Part shown: piece after piece, positions 16,431 to 26,226 of the stretch
Layout of the letters: every line of letters starts with the position of its first letter
How positions within the stretch are numbered: the stretch's first letter is position 1
Source of the DNA: an uncultured Oscillospiraceae bacterium
Lineage (GTDB): Bacteria; Bacillota; Clostridia; Oscillospirales; Oscillospiraceae
NCBI GenBank assembly: GCA_944385475.1
Contig: CALWXJ010000008.1
Location: 1-64,000 of the forward strand
DNA: 64,000 bases
Reading direction: 5' to 3'
Translations under genes and position numbers: made by a program
The notes under the pieces: model-generated
Databases searched by the model: none
Told to the model about the DNA's origin: nothing
The model's input: the letters and a program-made list of their open reading frames with translations, nothing else

Positions 16431-18878
16431 ATGGCAACAAATCCCCGCAGAAAAAGTGACGCGGCCCGCCGGGCCAACCAGATCGTCCGCAGCCGGACCG
16501 TGTTCATCATGATGCTTCTGGGCGTCGTGACGTTTGTGGTGCTGTTTTTCAAGCTCTATGACCTGCAGATCCGCCAGCATGACGATATGCAGGCCCGGGC
16601 GGTGAACCAGCAGACCCGCAGCGCGGTGGTAAATGCCTCCCGGGGCACCATCTATGACCGCAACTACCACACGCTGGCCATTTCCGCCACGGCGGAGACG
16701 GTGAATATCTCCCCCAAGGAGATCAAAGATTTTGTGGAGGCCCGGCAGGCGGCCCAGGAAGAGGCTGCGGTGGCAGCGGCCAAGAAAGGGGAGACCTACA
16801 CTCCCGGCCCCGTCATTGACCAGGCGTATATCGCCCGGGGCTTGGGACGCATCCTGGATCTGGACCCTGCTTCCATCGAGGCCCGGATGGAGCGGACGGA
16901 CTCCATGTACGAGACCATCCAGAAAAAGACGGAGCAAAGCGTCTCCGACGAGGTGCGCCGGTTCATCAACGGCGAGATCGACGACGAGGGCAATCCCGTG
17001 GCAGAGGAGGACCAAGTGACGCTGCGGGGGGTATGGCTGCAGCCGGATTCCAAGCGGTACTATCCATACAGCACGCTGGCCTCCAGCGTCATCGGCTTTG
17101 TCAACGGTGAAAATGAAGGCGGCGTGGGGCTGGAGTCCAAGTATGATGACGAGCTCCAGGGGACGGCGGGCCTTACGGTCTCCGCCAAAGACAACAACGG
17201 AAACGACATGCTCTACCAGTATGAGCAGTATTTTGATGCTGAGGACGGCAACAGCCTGGTGCTGACCATTGACGCCGATGTGCAGCTGAGCCTGGAAAAC
17301 GGCCTGGAGAGTATGCTGGAAAAATATGACGCCGCCAACGGCGGCACCGGGATCGTTTTGGATGTGAATACCGGGGCCATTGTGGCCATGGCGTCTTACC
17401 CCAATTACGACCTCAACTCCTATGGCATGATCTATGATGACGGGCTGCAGGCCCAGGTGGATGAAAAGGCGGCGCAGATCCAGGCCAACCGCAGCAGCTA
17501 TGCCACAGAGGAGGACTATGAGGCGGCCCTGTCCGCCGCCACCACCCAGGCGGTGCAGACCCAGTGGCGCAACAAGTGCATCGACTCCACGTACGAGCCG
17601 GGATCCACCTTTAAGCCCATCACCCTGGCCATTGGCCTGGAAGAGGGCGTCATCGACATGAACAGCACCTTTTACTGCAGCGGCTCGGTGATGGTGCCTG
17701 GCTGGCCGTACGCCATCCACTGCTCCGACCGCAGCGGCCATGGCTCTCAAACGCTTTTGGAGGCGGTGGGAAATTCCTGCAACCCCGCCTTTGTGGATAT
17801 CGGTCTGAAAATCGGCACGGAGACGTATTATGAATACCTCCAGTCCTTCGGGCTGATGGAAAAGACCGGAGTGGACATGATCGGCGAGGTGTCCGGCATC
17901 TTTGCTGACGAGGACTCCTTCAATTCCGGCGTGGTGTCTCTTGCCACCTACTCCTTTGGCCAGACCTTCAACGTCACGCCCTTGGAACTGGTGCGCGCCC
18001 AGGCTGCGTGCATCAACGGCGGCTATCTCTATACCCCCTATGTGGTGGACCAGGTGCTGGACGAGGACGGCAACGTGATCTCCCAGCATGAGGCCACCGC
18101 AGTCCGCCAGGTGATCAGCGAGGAGACCTCTGCCAAGGTGCGCCAGTGCCTGGAATACGTGGTGGCCTCCGGCACCGGCCGCAACGGCCAGGTGGTGGGC
18201 TACCGTATCGGCGGCAAGACCGGCACCGCGGAAAAGACCGGCACCAAAACCGACAGCAATCCCTTGGGGGATGTGGTGGTGTCCTTCATGTGCTTTGCCC
18301 CGGCGGACGATCCTCAGTATTTGATGCTGCTGACCATGGATACGCCCAGCCGCAGCACCGGCGTCTATGTTTCCGGCGGCAACATGGTGGCGCCGGTGGC
18401 CAGCCAGATCATGGCGGAGATTCTGCCCACCCTGGGCATTGAGCCGGACTATACCGCCGAGCAGTTGGTGGGAGCTGACGCCGCTGTTCCCTATGTGGTG
18501 GGTATGACGGCGGCAGAGGCCAAGGCGGAGCTGGAGAGCGCGGGATTTTCCTATCGCGTTGTGGGCAGTGGGGACACGGTTACAGACCAGACACCGGTGG
18601 GAGGCGCCATCGTGCCCAACAACGCCTCCATCATCTTGTATATGGGGGTGGAAAAACCGGACGCCCCGGTTACAGTGCCCAACGTAGTAGGCATGACAGC
18701 GGCGGAGGCCAATCGAACATTGACCAACGCCGGGCTCATTATGAAAGTGGAGGGAGCCACCAATACCGGTACGGCCTCAGGGAATGTGGTGGCCATCGCT
18801 CAGGATCAGACAGTGGGAACCTCCCTTGCCGCGGGAAGTGTGGTAACGGTACGCTTTGGCACATCAACCATGGATTAG
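16431..18878 (+). CDS. Class B penicillin-binding protein with two PASTA domains (PBP2/SpoVD type)
   Basis: A septal peptidoglycan transpeptidase of 815 residues. It has one N-terminal transmembrane segment (about 23-40), a pedestal domain starting RGTIYDRN, and a transpeptidase domain with Ser392 in STFK, the SCN motif, and K596 in KTGTAEK. Two C-terminal PASTA repeats each begin VP-VVGMTAAEA. The position between ftsL and murE matches both pbpB and spoVD; two PASTA domains and no paralogue next to it favour the vegetative division enzyme, but SpoVD cannot be excluded. ATG at 16431 follows AAGGAGG; an upstream TTG overlaps that site. A 176-nt gap with an imperfect hairpin separates it from ftsL. 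Confidence 0.92.
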   Translation: MATNPRRKSDAARRANQIVRSRTVFIMMLLGVVTFVVLFFKLYDLQIRQHDDMQARAVNQQTRSAVVNASRGTIYDRNYHTLAISATAETVNISPKEIKDFVEARQAAQEEAAVAAAKKGETYTPGPVIDQAYIARGLGRILDLDPASIEARMERTDSMYETIQKKTEQSVSDEVRRFINGEIDDEGNPVAEEDQVTLRGVWLQPDSKRYYPYSTLASSVIGFVNGENEGGVGLESKYDDELQGTAGLTVSAKDNNGNDMLYQYEQYFDAEDGNSLVLTIDADVQLSLENGLESMLEKYDAANGGTGIVLDVNTGAIVAMASYPNYDLNSYGMIYDDGLQAQVDEKAAQIQANRSSYATEEDYEAALSAATTQAVQTQWRNKCIDSTYEPGSTFKPITLAIGLEEGVIDMNSTFYCSGSVMVPGWPYAIHCSDRSGHGSQTLLEAVGNSCNPAFVDIGLKIGTETYYEYLQSFGLMEKTGVDMIGEVSGIFADEDSFNSGVVSLATYSFGQTFNVTPLELVRAQAACINGGYLYTPYVVDQVLDEDGNVISQHEATAVRQVISEETSAKVRQCLEYVVASGTGRNGQVVGYRIGGKTGTAEKTGTKTDSNPLGDVVVSFMCFAPADDPQYLMLLTMDTPSRSTGVYVSGGNMVAPVASQIMAEILPTLGIEPDYTAEQLVGADAAVPYVVGMTAAEAKAELESAGFSYRVVGSGDTVTDQTPVGGAIVPNNASIILYMGVEKPDAPVTVPNVVGMTAAEANRTLTNAGLIMKVEGATNTGTASGNVVAIAQDQTVGTSLAAGSVVTVRFGTSTMD

Positions 18879-18981
18879 ACAGGTTTTACCTACTTTTCAA
18901 CACCAATCCCGGTATACCATGGGCAGAAAGTGTTCTATACTGCATCCAGAACCCTAAATTATAAAAAAGAGGTGCAGCTTT

Positions 18982-20433
18982 ATGATGAAATTGAGAGCTT
19001 TATTGGACGGCGCACAGACCCTGGAAATCCACGCCGACCTGGATATGGAGGTAAAGGGCGTGAGCTATGACTCCCGCACCACCCAGCCGGGAGACGTGTT
19101 TGTGGCCATGGTGGGTGTGGAGACAGACGGCCATGCCTATATTTCCAAGGCTGTGGCAGCCGGCGCGGCGGCGGTGGTGTGCCAGCGGCCGCCCCAGGAG
19201 GAGATCCCCTATATTCTGGTAGAAAATGCCCGGAAGGCCCTGGCCATTATGGGGGATAATTTCTTTGGACACCCCAGCCGGGATATGACCATGGTGGCCG
19301 TCACCGGCACCAATGGCAAGACCAGCACCACCTATCTTCTCAAGGCGCTGCTGGAGCAGGGCCTGGGAGCCAAGGTGGGCCTCATCGGCACCATCCAGAA
19401 TCTCATCGGCCAGGAGGTAGTGCCCTCTGTGCGCACCACGCCGGAGTCCTTTGAACTGCAGCGCCTGCTGGCCCAGATGCGGGACGGGGGCTGTACCCAC
19501 GTGGTGATGGAGGTCTCCTCCCACGCCCTGGCCCAGGACCGAGTCTATGGCGTCCACTATGCCGTGGGTATTTTTACCAACCTCACCCAAGAGCACCTGG
19601 ACTATCACAAGACCATGGAGGCTTACTGCGATGCCAAGGCCATTTTGTTCCGCCAGTGCGACACAGGAGTGGTGAATGCTGATGATCCCTGGCTGGAGCG
19701 GCTGCTGCGGGAGGCCACGTGCAAGGTGGTGCGCTATTCCACCAAGACACCTTGCGACCTTTGGGCGGAGAATATCCATCTGGCTCAGGACCATATCACC
19801 TTCACGGCCCTCACGCCCCAGGAGCGGGCGGATATCCGGGTGAATATCCCCGGGAAATTCATGGTGTATAATACCCTGGACGTCATTGGCGGGGCCATGG
19901 CCCTGGGCGTGACGCTGCAGCAGGCGGCTCAGATCCTGCCCTCCGTGCCCCATGTAAAGGGGCGGATGGAGGTGGTCCCCACCCCGGGCAAGGACTATAC
20001 GGTCCTCATCGACTACGCCCATACCCCTGACGGGCTGGAGAATCTTCTCTCCTCTGTCCGGGGATTTGCCAAGGGCCATATCACTGTGCTCTTTGGCTGT
20101 GGTGGAGACCGGGACCGCTCCACCCGCCCGGAGCGCACCCGCCTGGCCGCCCGGATGGTGGATCAGATCGTCCTGACCACGGATAATCCCCGGACGGAGG
20201 ACCTGGGGCAGATCTTCGGCGATATGCTGGAGGGATTGAAGGATACCACCACGCCCTATGTGATCATTGAGGATCGGGCGGAGGCCATCGGATGGGCCAT
20301 GGATCACGCCGGCCCCGGCGACGTGGTGGTGCTCTGCGGCAAGGGGCATGAGAGCTATCAGGACATCCAGCATGTCAAACACCATTTTGACGAGCGGGAA
20401 GTCGTCGCGGCGTATTTGCAGCGTCAGAAGTAA
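18982..20433 (+). CDS. murE: UDP-MurNAc-L-Ala-D-Glu:meso-diaminopimelate ligase MurE
   Basis: It adds the third residue of the peptidoglycan stem peptide. The 483-residue protein shows the Mur-ligase ATP loop TGTNGKTSTT, TNLTQEHLDYH and CGGDRDRSTRP. The specificity motif DNPR (from Asp401) indicates meso-diaminopimelate rather than lysine. GAGGTG lies 7 nt before the ATG at 18982. murF, expected next, is absent; mraY follows 46 nt later. Confidence 0.96.
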   Translation: MMKLRALLDGAQTLEIHADLDMEVKGVSYDSRTTQPGDVFVAMVGVETDGHAYISKAVAAGAAAVVCQRPPQEEIPYILVENARKALAIMGDNFFGHPSRDMTMVAVTGTNGKTSTTYLLKALLEQGLGAKVGLIGTIQNLIGQEVVPSVRTTPESFELQRLLAQMRDGGCTHVVMEVSSHALAQDRVYGVHYAVGIFTNLTQEHLDYHKTMEAYCDAKAILFRQCDTGVVNADDPWLERLLREATCKVVRYSTKTPCDLWAENIHLAQDHITFTALTPQERADIRVNIPGKFMVYNTLDVIGGAMALGVTLQQAAQILPSVPHVKGRMEVVPTPGKDYTVLIDYAHTPDGLENLLSSVRGFAKGHITVLFGCGGDRDRSTRPERTRLAARMVDQIVLTTDNPRTEDLGQIFGDMLEGLKDTTTPYVIIEDRAEAIGWAMDHAGPGDVVVLCGKGHESYQDIQHVKHHFDEREVVAAYLQRQK

Positions 20434-20479
20434 AGAAACAAAAGAGCCGAGAGAACGTCGGCGGAGAGGGAGAGAACGG

Positions 20480-21466
20480 ATGGTTACGCAGATACTCATT
20501 GCCGCAGCCGTCAGCTTTGTGCTGACGCTGGTGATCGGCAGGTTTGTCCTGACAGAGCTGAGGAAGCTCAAAGCCGGGCAGGAGATCCGAAAAGAGGGTC
20601 CCTCCTGGCACGCGGGCAAAGCGGGCACCCCCACCATGGGGGGCATCATGTTCATCCTGGGATCGGGGATCAGCGTGCTGGTCTTGGGATGGGAGCGTAT
20701 GCTGGACGGGGAATTTGCACACCTGTACGCCTATTTCTTTGCCCTGATTTTCGGCCTGATCGGATTTGTGGACGACTACCGCAAGGTCCGCCAGCACCAG
20801 AACGAGGGGCTGACGGCAAAGCAAAAATTTGTGCTGCAGCTGCTGGCGGCAGTGGGTTTTCTGTGCCTGATGCGCTATGAGGGGCTGCTGACCAATGCGC
20901 TGTATGTGCCGTTTTTGAACGTGCACATCACCATCAACTGGATCCTCTATATCGCCTTCGCCGCCTTTGTGATCGTAGGGTGCGTCAACGCGGTGAACCT
21001 CACTGACGGCATCGACGGCCTGGCAGCGGGAGTGACCACCGTGGTGATGGTGTTTTTTACCGCCACGGCGCTTTTGTGGCATCTTACCACCCTGGCCTTG
21101 CTGCCGGCGGCGCTGGCCGGGGGACTGGTGGCGTTCTTCCTCTATAATCACCATCCTGCCAAGGTCTTCATGGGGGATACAGGCAGCCTTTTCTTAGGGG
21201 GCGCTGTGGCGGCGCTGGCCTTTGCCATGGATATGCCCCTGGTCCTCATCCTTGTGGGCATCATCTATATCGCCGAGACCCTTTCGGATATCATCCAGGT
21301 GACCTATTTTAAGATCACCCACGGAAAACGGATCTTTAAGATGGCCCCGCTGCACCATCACCTGGAGCTTTCCGGGTGGAGCGAGGCAAAGCTGGTGGCG
21401 GTCTTTTCCGCTGTGACCGCAGTTTTCTGCGTCCTGGCCTATTGGGGCGTACAAGGACGCTATTGA
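20480..21466 (+). CDS. mraY: Phospho-N-acetylmuramoyl-pentapeptide transferase MraY
   Basis: It forms lipid I on undecaprenyl phosphate. The 328-residue integral membrane protein has about ten hydrophobic helices and the hallmarks KAGTPTMGG, the metal-binding DDYRK, NLTDGIDGLA, FMGDTGSL and the histidine-rich PLHHHLE. I place the start at ATG 20480, after GGAGAGGGAGAG; longer frames extend into murE. Confidence 0.96.
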   Translation: MVTQILIAAAVSFVLTLVIGRFVLTELRKLKAGQEIRKEGPSWHAGKAGTPTMGGIMFILGSGISVLVLGWERMLDGEFAHLYAYFFALIFGLIGFVDDYRKVRQHQNEGLTAKQKFVLQLLAAVGFLCLMRYEGLLTNALYVPFLNVHITINWILYIAFAAFVIVGCVNAVNLTDGIDGLAAGVTTVVMVFFTATALLWHLTTLALLPAALAGGLVAFFLYNHHPAKVFMGDTGSLFLGGAVAALAFAMDMPLVLILVGIIYIAETLSDIIQVTYFKITHGKRIFKMAPLHHHLELSGWSEAKLVAVFSAVTAVFCVLAYWGVQGRY

Positions 21467-21513
21467 CTGTCCCGGGGCACTGCCCCTGCTGATTTGGGGA
21501 GAGGAGGTGGCTT

Positions 21514-22752
21514 ATGGAAAAAAACTTAAGACAATCCCGCCGCCCCCGGCGCCCCATGACCCGGGAGGAGGCCCTCAAGCGCCAGGAGCGCCAGCAGCGC
21601 CTGCGGGAGAAGGAACAGCAAAGCCGGGAGCTGGCCCGGGGCCCCATTGACCTGCCCTTCTTCCTCCTGACGCTGCTTTTGACGGCGGTGGGGCTGGTGA
21701 TGCTGCTCTCTGCCAGCTTCCCCTCTGCCTATTATCAAACCAGCAACCATGACCCCACTCACTACTTTACCCGTCAGGCGGTTTTCGCCGTCATGGGCAT
21801 CGCGGCCATGCTGCTTTTGAGCAAGATCAATTATCAGCGCTTCCGGGGGATGGCAAAGCCCCTTTTGTATGTGTCCATTGCCCTGCTGCTTTTGGTGATC
21901 ATCCCCGGCAACCCCCTGGCGGTCACCCGGAATAACGCCACCCGGTGGCTGGGTATCGGAGAGCTGTTCACATTCCAGCCCTCGGAGATCGCCAAGATGG
22001 CAGTGGTCATTTATTTTGCCGACAGTATCTCCAAGAAAAAGGATAGGATGCAGACTTTCCGCTACGGGGTGGCCCCCTATGCGGTGCTGCTTCTGGCGGT
22101 GGCCTTCCTGGTGGGATTGGAGCCGCATCTTTCCGGCGCGCTGCTGATCCTGGGCGCCGGCGCCATCATGATGCTGGTTGGCGGCATCAACTGGCGCTGG
22201 GTGGGGATCGCCATGGGCGGTGCCGGCGGACTTTTGTATATCGTGCTGTTTGTCATTGGCTACAATACCTCCCGGATCGAAATGTGGCGAAATCCCTTTA
22301 TCGATGCCGCAGATAAGGGCTATCAGCTCTCCCAGAGCCTCATTGCCATCGGCTCGGGAGGACTGCTGGGCCTGGGGCTGGGCAAGGGGCGGCAGAAATT
22401 CATGTACCTGCCGGAGGAGCATAACGACTTTATTTTCGCCATCATCTGTGAGGAGCTGGGCCTCATCGGCGCCACGTTCATCATGATCCTCTTTGCGGCC
22501 CTGATCCTCCGGGGATACTGGATCGCCCTCCATGCCCGGGACCGCTTCGGCAGCCTTTTGGTGGTGGGTGTCACCAGCCTCATCGCCATGCAGACTTTTT
22601 TGAACATCGCTGTGGTGACGGGCCTTCTGCCCACCACCGGCATCTCCCTGCCCTTTTTCAGCTATGGCGGCACGGCGCTTTCCATCCAGCTTGCGGAAAT
22701 GGGCATCGTTTTAAGTGTATCCCGCCAAATGAGGCCGCCCCGAACAGGTTGA
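21514..22752 (+). CDS. ftsW: FtsW-type SEDS peptidoglycan polymerase
   Basis: A SEDS glycosyltransferase that pairs with the class B PBP encoded upstream for septal synthesis. The 412 residues start with a long basic, Arg/Gln-rich cytoplasmic tail (about 1-42), then about ten transmembrane helices. Hallmarks include RWLGIG, FQPSEIAK, LPEEHNDFIF and the C-terminal PTTGISLPFFSYGG. RodA is the alternative, but the dcw position supports FtsW. It starts 47 nt after mraY. Confidence 0.92.
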   Translation: MEKNLRQSRRPRRPMTREEALKRQERQQRLREKEQQSRELARGPIDLPFFLLTLLLTAVGLVMLLSASFPSAYYQTSNHDPTHYFTRQAVFAVMGIAAMLLLSKINYQRFRGMAKPLLYVSIALLLLVIIPGNPLAVTRNNATRWLGIGELFTFQPSEIAKMAVVIYFADSISKKKDRMQTFRYGVAPYAVLLLAVAFLVGLEPHLSGALLILGAGAIMMLVGGINWRWVGIAMGGAGGLLYIVLFVIGYNTSRIEMWRNPFIDAADKGYQLSQSLIAIGSGGLLGLGLGKGRQKFMYLPEEHNDFIFAIICEELGLIGATFIMILFAALILRGYWIALHARDRFGSLLVVGVTSLIAMQTFLNIAVVTGLLPTTGISLPFFSYGGTALSIQLAEMGIVLSVSRQMRPPRTG

Positions 22753-22807
22753 GGGGCGGCAGCGCTCCGTCTGCGGACTGATATCCTGGGTGAAAGGAAG
22801 GGTGCCT

Positions 22808-23944
22808 ATGGGACACCTGCTCAAACGTGTGATTTTTACCTGCGGGGGCACAGCGGGGCATGTGAATCCCGCTATTGCACTGGCACAGCTCATGCATGAA
22901 AAAGATCCCCAGACCCAATTTTTGTTTGTGGGGGCGGAGCGGGGGCTGGAGAAGGACTTGGTGCCCAAGGCGGGGTATGCGTTCCAGACTGTGCATATCT
23001 CCAGCTTTCACCGCTCCCTCCGTCTTCGGGAGATCCGGCATAACCTGATCTCCCTGGGAAACCTTGTCCGGGCGCCGCATGAGGCCCGGGCCATTTTGAA
23101 AGATTTTGTTCCCGATGTGGTCATCGGGACGGGAGGCTATGCCAGCTTCCCCATGGTCAAGGCGGCGGCCCAGGCGGGGATCCCTACCGCCGTCCATGAG
23201 TCCAACATGATACCGGGCCTTACCACGCAGATGCTGGAGCCGTATGCCGACCGGATCATGGTGGGATTTGAGGCCTGCCGCCAGCACTACCGGCACCCGG
23301 AAAAAGTGGTGGTGACCGGCACGCCGGTGCGGGAGGACTTTTTCTCCTTCACCAAAGACCAGGCAAAAAAGGCGTTGGGGGTGGATGACGGCCGCCCCCT
23401 CATCGTGTCTTTCTGGGGATCTTTGGGGGCCTCCGGGATGAATCGGCAAATGGCGGATTTTCTGGCCATCGAGGCGGCAAAGGAGCCGTTTCACCACATC
23501 CACGGGGCCGGGCAAAGCGGATATGCCGCGCTGATGGCCCAGCTGGAGGAAAAGGGCGTGGATCTGAAGGCCCACCCGTCGCTGCAGGTGCGGGAGTATA
23601 TCTATGACATGGCCCGGGTCCTCCGGGCGGCGGATCTGGTGATCTGTCGGGCAGGCGCCTCCACCATCAGTGAGCTCACGGCTTTAGGCGTGGCGGCGCT
23701 GATGGTCCCCTCCCCGTACGTCACCAACAACCATCAGGAGAAAAACGCCCGGGTGCTGGAATCCGCCGGCGGCGCCGTGGTGGTGACGGAGGCGGAGTCC
23801 TCCGGCCAGATTTTGTATCAGGCGGCCTGCTCCATTCTCCACGACGGGGCTCGACGGCAGTCCATGGAGGAGGCCATGCGTTCCCTGGGGATCCGGGACG
23901 CCACGCAGCGCATCTACCGTACGGTGGAGGACATCGTAAAATAA
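22808..23944 (+). CDS. murG: Lipid II-forming N-acetylglucosaminyltransferase MurG
   Basis: It transfers GlcNAc from UDP-GlcNAc to lipid I. The protein has 378 residues and a GT28 two-domain fold: CGGTAGHVNPAIALA at the N-terminus, IGTGGYASFP, the short ESNMIPGLTT, and the donor-binding RAGASTISEL. GGAAGGG precedes ATG at 22808; the upstream GTG at 22790 lacks a site. Confidence 0.95.
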   Translation: MGHLLKRVIFTCGGTAGHVNPAIALAQLMHEKDPQTQFLFVGAERGLEKDLVPKAGYAFQTVHISSFHRSLRLREIRHNLISLGNLVRAPHEARAILKDFVPDVVIGTGGYASFPMVKAAAQAGIPTAVHESNMIPGLTTQMLEPYADRIMVGFEACRQHYRHPEKVVVTGTPVREDFFSFTKDQAKKALGVDDGRPLIVSFWGSLGASGMNRQMADFLAIEAAKEPFHHIHGAGQSGYAALMAQLEEKGVDLKAHPSLQVREYIYDMARVLRAADLVICRAGASTISELTALGVAALMVPSPYVTNNHQEKNARVLESAGGAVVVTEAESSGQILYQAACSILHDGARRQSMEEAMRSLGIRDATQRIYRTVEDIVK

Positions 23945-24019
23945 CCGGGAAAAGGAACCACAAACTCCCCCATTCCATAGGATGAGGCATGGAACCATTA
24001 TGGGATGGAGGGACGAATG

Positions 24020-25279
24020 ATGAGCCATCTTTTGGTACGGGGCGGCAGAGCGCTCCGGGGCGAGGTGCGGGTCCAGGGGGCAAAAAACAGCGTGCTGCCG
24101 ATTTTGGCGGCCACATTGCTCACCGGCGGTGTGGTCCGCCTGAGAAACTGTCCCCACCTGCGGGACGTGGATGCATCCATCCGGATCCTCAAGGGGCTGG
24201 GCTGCACCGCCCTTTGGGAAGACGGGGGCCTCACCGTGGATACAGCGGGCTTGAACGGCTGCACCGTCTCTGATATACTGATGAGGGAAATGCGATCCTC
24301 CGCCATTTTCCTGGGGGCCATTCTGGCCCGCTGCGGGCAGGCGGAGCTGAGTTATCCCGGAGGGTGTGAATTGGGGCCCCGCCCCATTGATCTGCACCTG
24401 TCCGGACTGCGGCGCCTGGGGGCGGAGATCCAGGAGGGCGGCGGGCGGCTGTGCTGCCGGGCCCCCTGTCTCATAGGGACGGAAGTGGTGCTGGCCCTGC
24501 CCTCTGTGGGTGCCACAGAGAATCTGATGATCGCGGCCTGCGGCGGCAAGGGGACCACCACCATCGTCAACGCCGCCCGGGAGCCGGAGATCGAGGATCT
24601 GGCGGGATTTTTAAATGCCTGCGGGGCCCTTGTGCGGGGAGCGGGCACCTCCACGGTGAGCGTGGAGGGCGGACGAAGGCTGCACGGCTGCACATACGAC
24701 ATCATGCCGGACCGAATCGCGGCAGCTACTTACCTGTGTGCGGCGGCCTCCGCCGGGGGAGATGTGTTTTTGCGCCGGGGGTGCCAGGCCCATCTTTCCA
24801 CGGTGTGCGACGCCCTGCGCCAGGCAGGATGTGAAGTGACAGGAGATCCGGAGGGGATCCGGTTCCACAGTGAAGGACGCCCCCGGGCCATCCGCCCGGT
24901 GCGCACGGCGCCCTATCCGGGATTTCCCACCGACGCCCAAGCGGTGCTGATGGCAGCGCTGCTGCGGTGCCGGGGCGTCACACTGTTTGAGGAGAATATC
25001 TTTGAAAACCGCTATCGCCACGTTGATGAGCTTTGCCGCATGGGGGCCGCCATTCGGGTCTCCGGCCGTGTGGCGGCCGTGACGGGGGTGGAGCGGCTGC
25101 ACTGCGCCCCGGTGGAGGCCACGGATCTCCGGGGCGGCGCGGCGCTGTGCGTGGCGGCGCTGGCAGCGGAGGGGGAGACCCGCGTCTCCCGCATCAGCCA
25201 CATTGACCGGGGCTATGAGGACATCGCCGGGGATCTGCGGGCCCTGGGGGCGGACATAGAACGAGTGGAACAGGAGTAA
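24020..25279 (+). CDS. murA: UDP-N-acetylglucosamine 1-carboxyvinyltransferase
   Basis: It transfers enolpyruvate to UDP-GlcNAc, the first committed peptidoglycan step. The 419-residue protein shows the substrate lysine in QGAKNSVLPI and the catalytic, fosfomycin-reactive Cys116 in PGGCELGPRP. It also has the second-domain YDIMPDRIAA and FPTDAQAV and the C-terminal HIDRGYEDI. GGAGGG is 7 nt before the ATG at 24020; an ATG at 24017 is the alternative. Its position between murG and ftsQ is where murC/murB usually sit. Confidence 0.92.
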   Translation: MSHLLVRGGRALRGEVRVQGAKNSVLPILAATLLTGGVVRLRNCPHLRDVDASIRILKGLGCTALWEDGGLTVDTAGLNGCTVSDILMREMRSSAIFLGAILARCGQAELSYPGGCELGPRPIDLHLSGLRRLGAEIQEGGGRLCCRAPCLIGTEVVLALPSVGATENLMIAACGGKGTTTIVNAAREPEIEDLAGFLNACGALVRGAGTSTVSVEGGRRLHGCTYDIMPDRIAAATYLCAAASAGGDVFLRRGCQAHLSTVCDALRQAGCEVTGDPEGIRFHSEGRPRAIRPVRTAPYPGFPTDAQAVLMAALLRCRGVTLFEENIFENRYRHVDELCRMGAAIRVSGRVAAVTGVERLHCAPVEATDLRGGAALCVAALAAEGETRVSRISHIDRGYEDIAGDLRALGADIERVEQE

Positions 25280-25285
25280 ACGGCT

Positions 25286-26083
25286 ATGGCAAGACGCAGA
25301 AAGTCCAATCGGCGGCGCAGGAGGGGGAGCTTCGGCTTCCTTTCCAAAGTGCTGTGCGTCTTGCTGATCTGCGGGGCCATTGTGGTGGCCCTCACCCTGT
25401 TTTTCCGGGTGGATACGATCCTGGTGACAGGGGCGCAGCGCTATACGGAAGAGGAGATCCGCACCGCCTCCGGCGTTGGGGAGGGAGAGAACCTCTTTTT
25501 ACTCAATAAGTATGATGTGGCGCAAAATATAGAAGAGGCACTGCCCTATGTAGAGCAGATGCGGATCAGCCGCAAGCTGCCGGACACCCTGGTGATCGAG
25601 GTGCAGGAGTGCACCACCCCCCTGGCGCTGACGCAGAACGGGATCACCTGGCTGATCAGCCCCTCCAGCCAGCCTGGGGGGAAGATCGTGGGGCAGGCGG
25701 ACGCCTCCCTGGCGGAGGAATACCCCGTAATCGACGGCTGCGAGCTGCTGGCCCCTTCCGTGGGCAGCTATCTGACCCTGGCCACGGAGTATTCCCTCCA
25801 GGAGGAGAGTCTTTTGGAGTTGCTAAGAGCGCTGGTGGACGCGGGGATGATCCAAGAGGCGGACGCCATCCATCTGGGAGATCCTTCCATGCTGACTATG
25901 GAGTTTATGGGGCGGTTCACCGTACAATTTTCCTATGGGGCGGATTACGCCTACAAATTGCGGACCTTAAATGGCATTTTGGAAACGGGGAAGATCCAGG
26001 AGAATATGACCGGGACATTTGACATGCGCCGGGATGACGGAAAGACCAATTTTATCCAGAGCGTTCCATCAGGTGCCAGCTGA
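25286..26083 (+). CDS. ftsQ: FtsQ/DivIB cell division protein
   Basis: A 265-residue bitopic protein of the septal complex. A very basic cytoplasmic tail (RRRKSNRRRRRG) precedes one transmembrane helix (about 20-40). The POTRA domain follows, beginning VDTILVTGAQRYTEEEI, then a beta domain. It starts 6 nt after murA. The low sequence identity of this family means the call rests on architecture and dcw position. Confidence 0.85.
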   Translation: MARRRKSNRRRRRGSFGFLSKVLCVLLICGAIVVALTLFFRVDTILVTGAQRYTEEEIRTASGVGEGENLFLLNKYDVAQNIEEALPYVEQMRISRKLPDTLVIEVQECTTPLALTQNGITWLISPSSQPGGKIVGQADASLAEEYPVIDGCELLAPSVGSYLTLATEYSLQEESLLELLRALVDAGMIQEADAIHLGDPSMLTMEFMGRFTVQFSYGADYAYKLRTLNGILETGKIQENMTGTFDMRRDDGKTNFIQSVPSGAS

Positions 26084-26113
26084 AAAAAACCGCTTGAAAA
26101 ACAAGTGTTCCCC

Positions 26114-26142
26114 TTGACCGGACCGGGAAAGTGTCATACAAT
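26114..26142 (+). promoter_or_regulatory. Sigma-A promoter of ftsZ
   Basis: TTGACC (26114-26119) and TACAAT (26137-26142) have a 17-base spacer in the 143-nt gap after ftsQ, giving ftsZ its own promoter. Confidence 0.75.
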
Positions 26143-26226
26143 AACAGAAAGCGCATCATACGATATGTTGGGTAGACCGGCGGGCTTCACCCCCCGCTGA
26201 TACAAATGATAGCAGGAGGCACCACT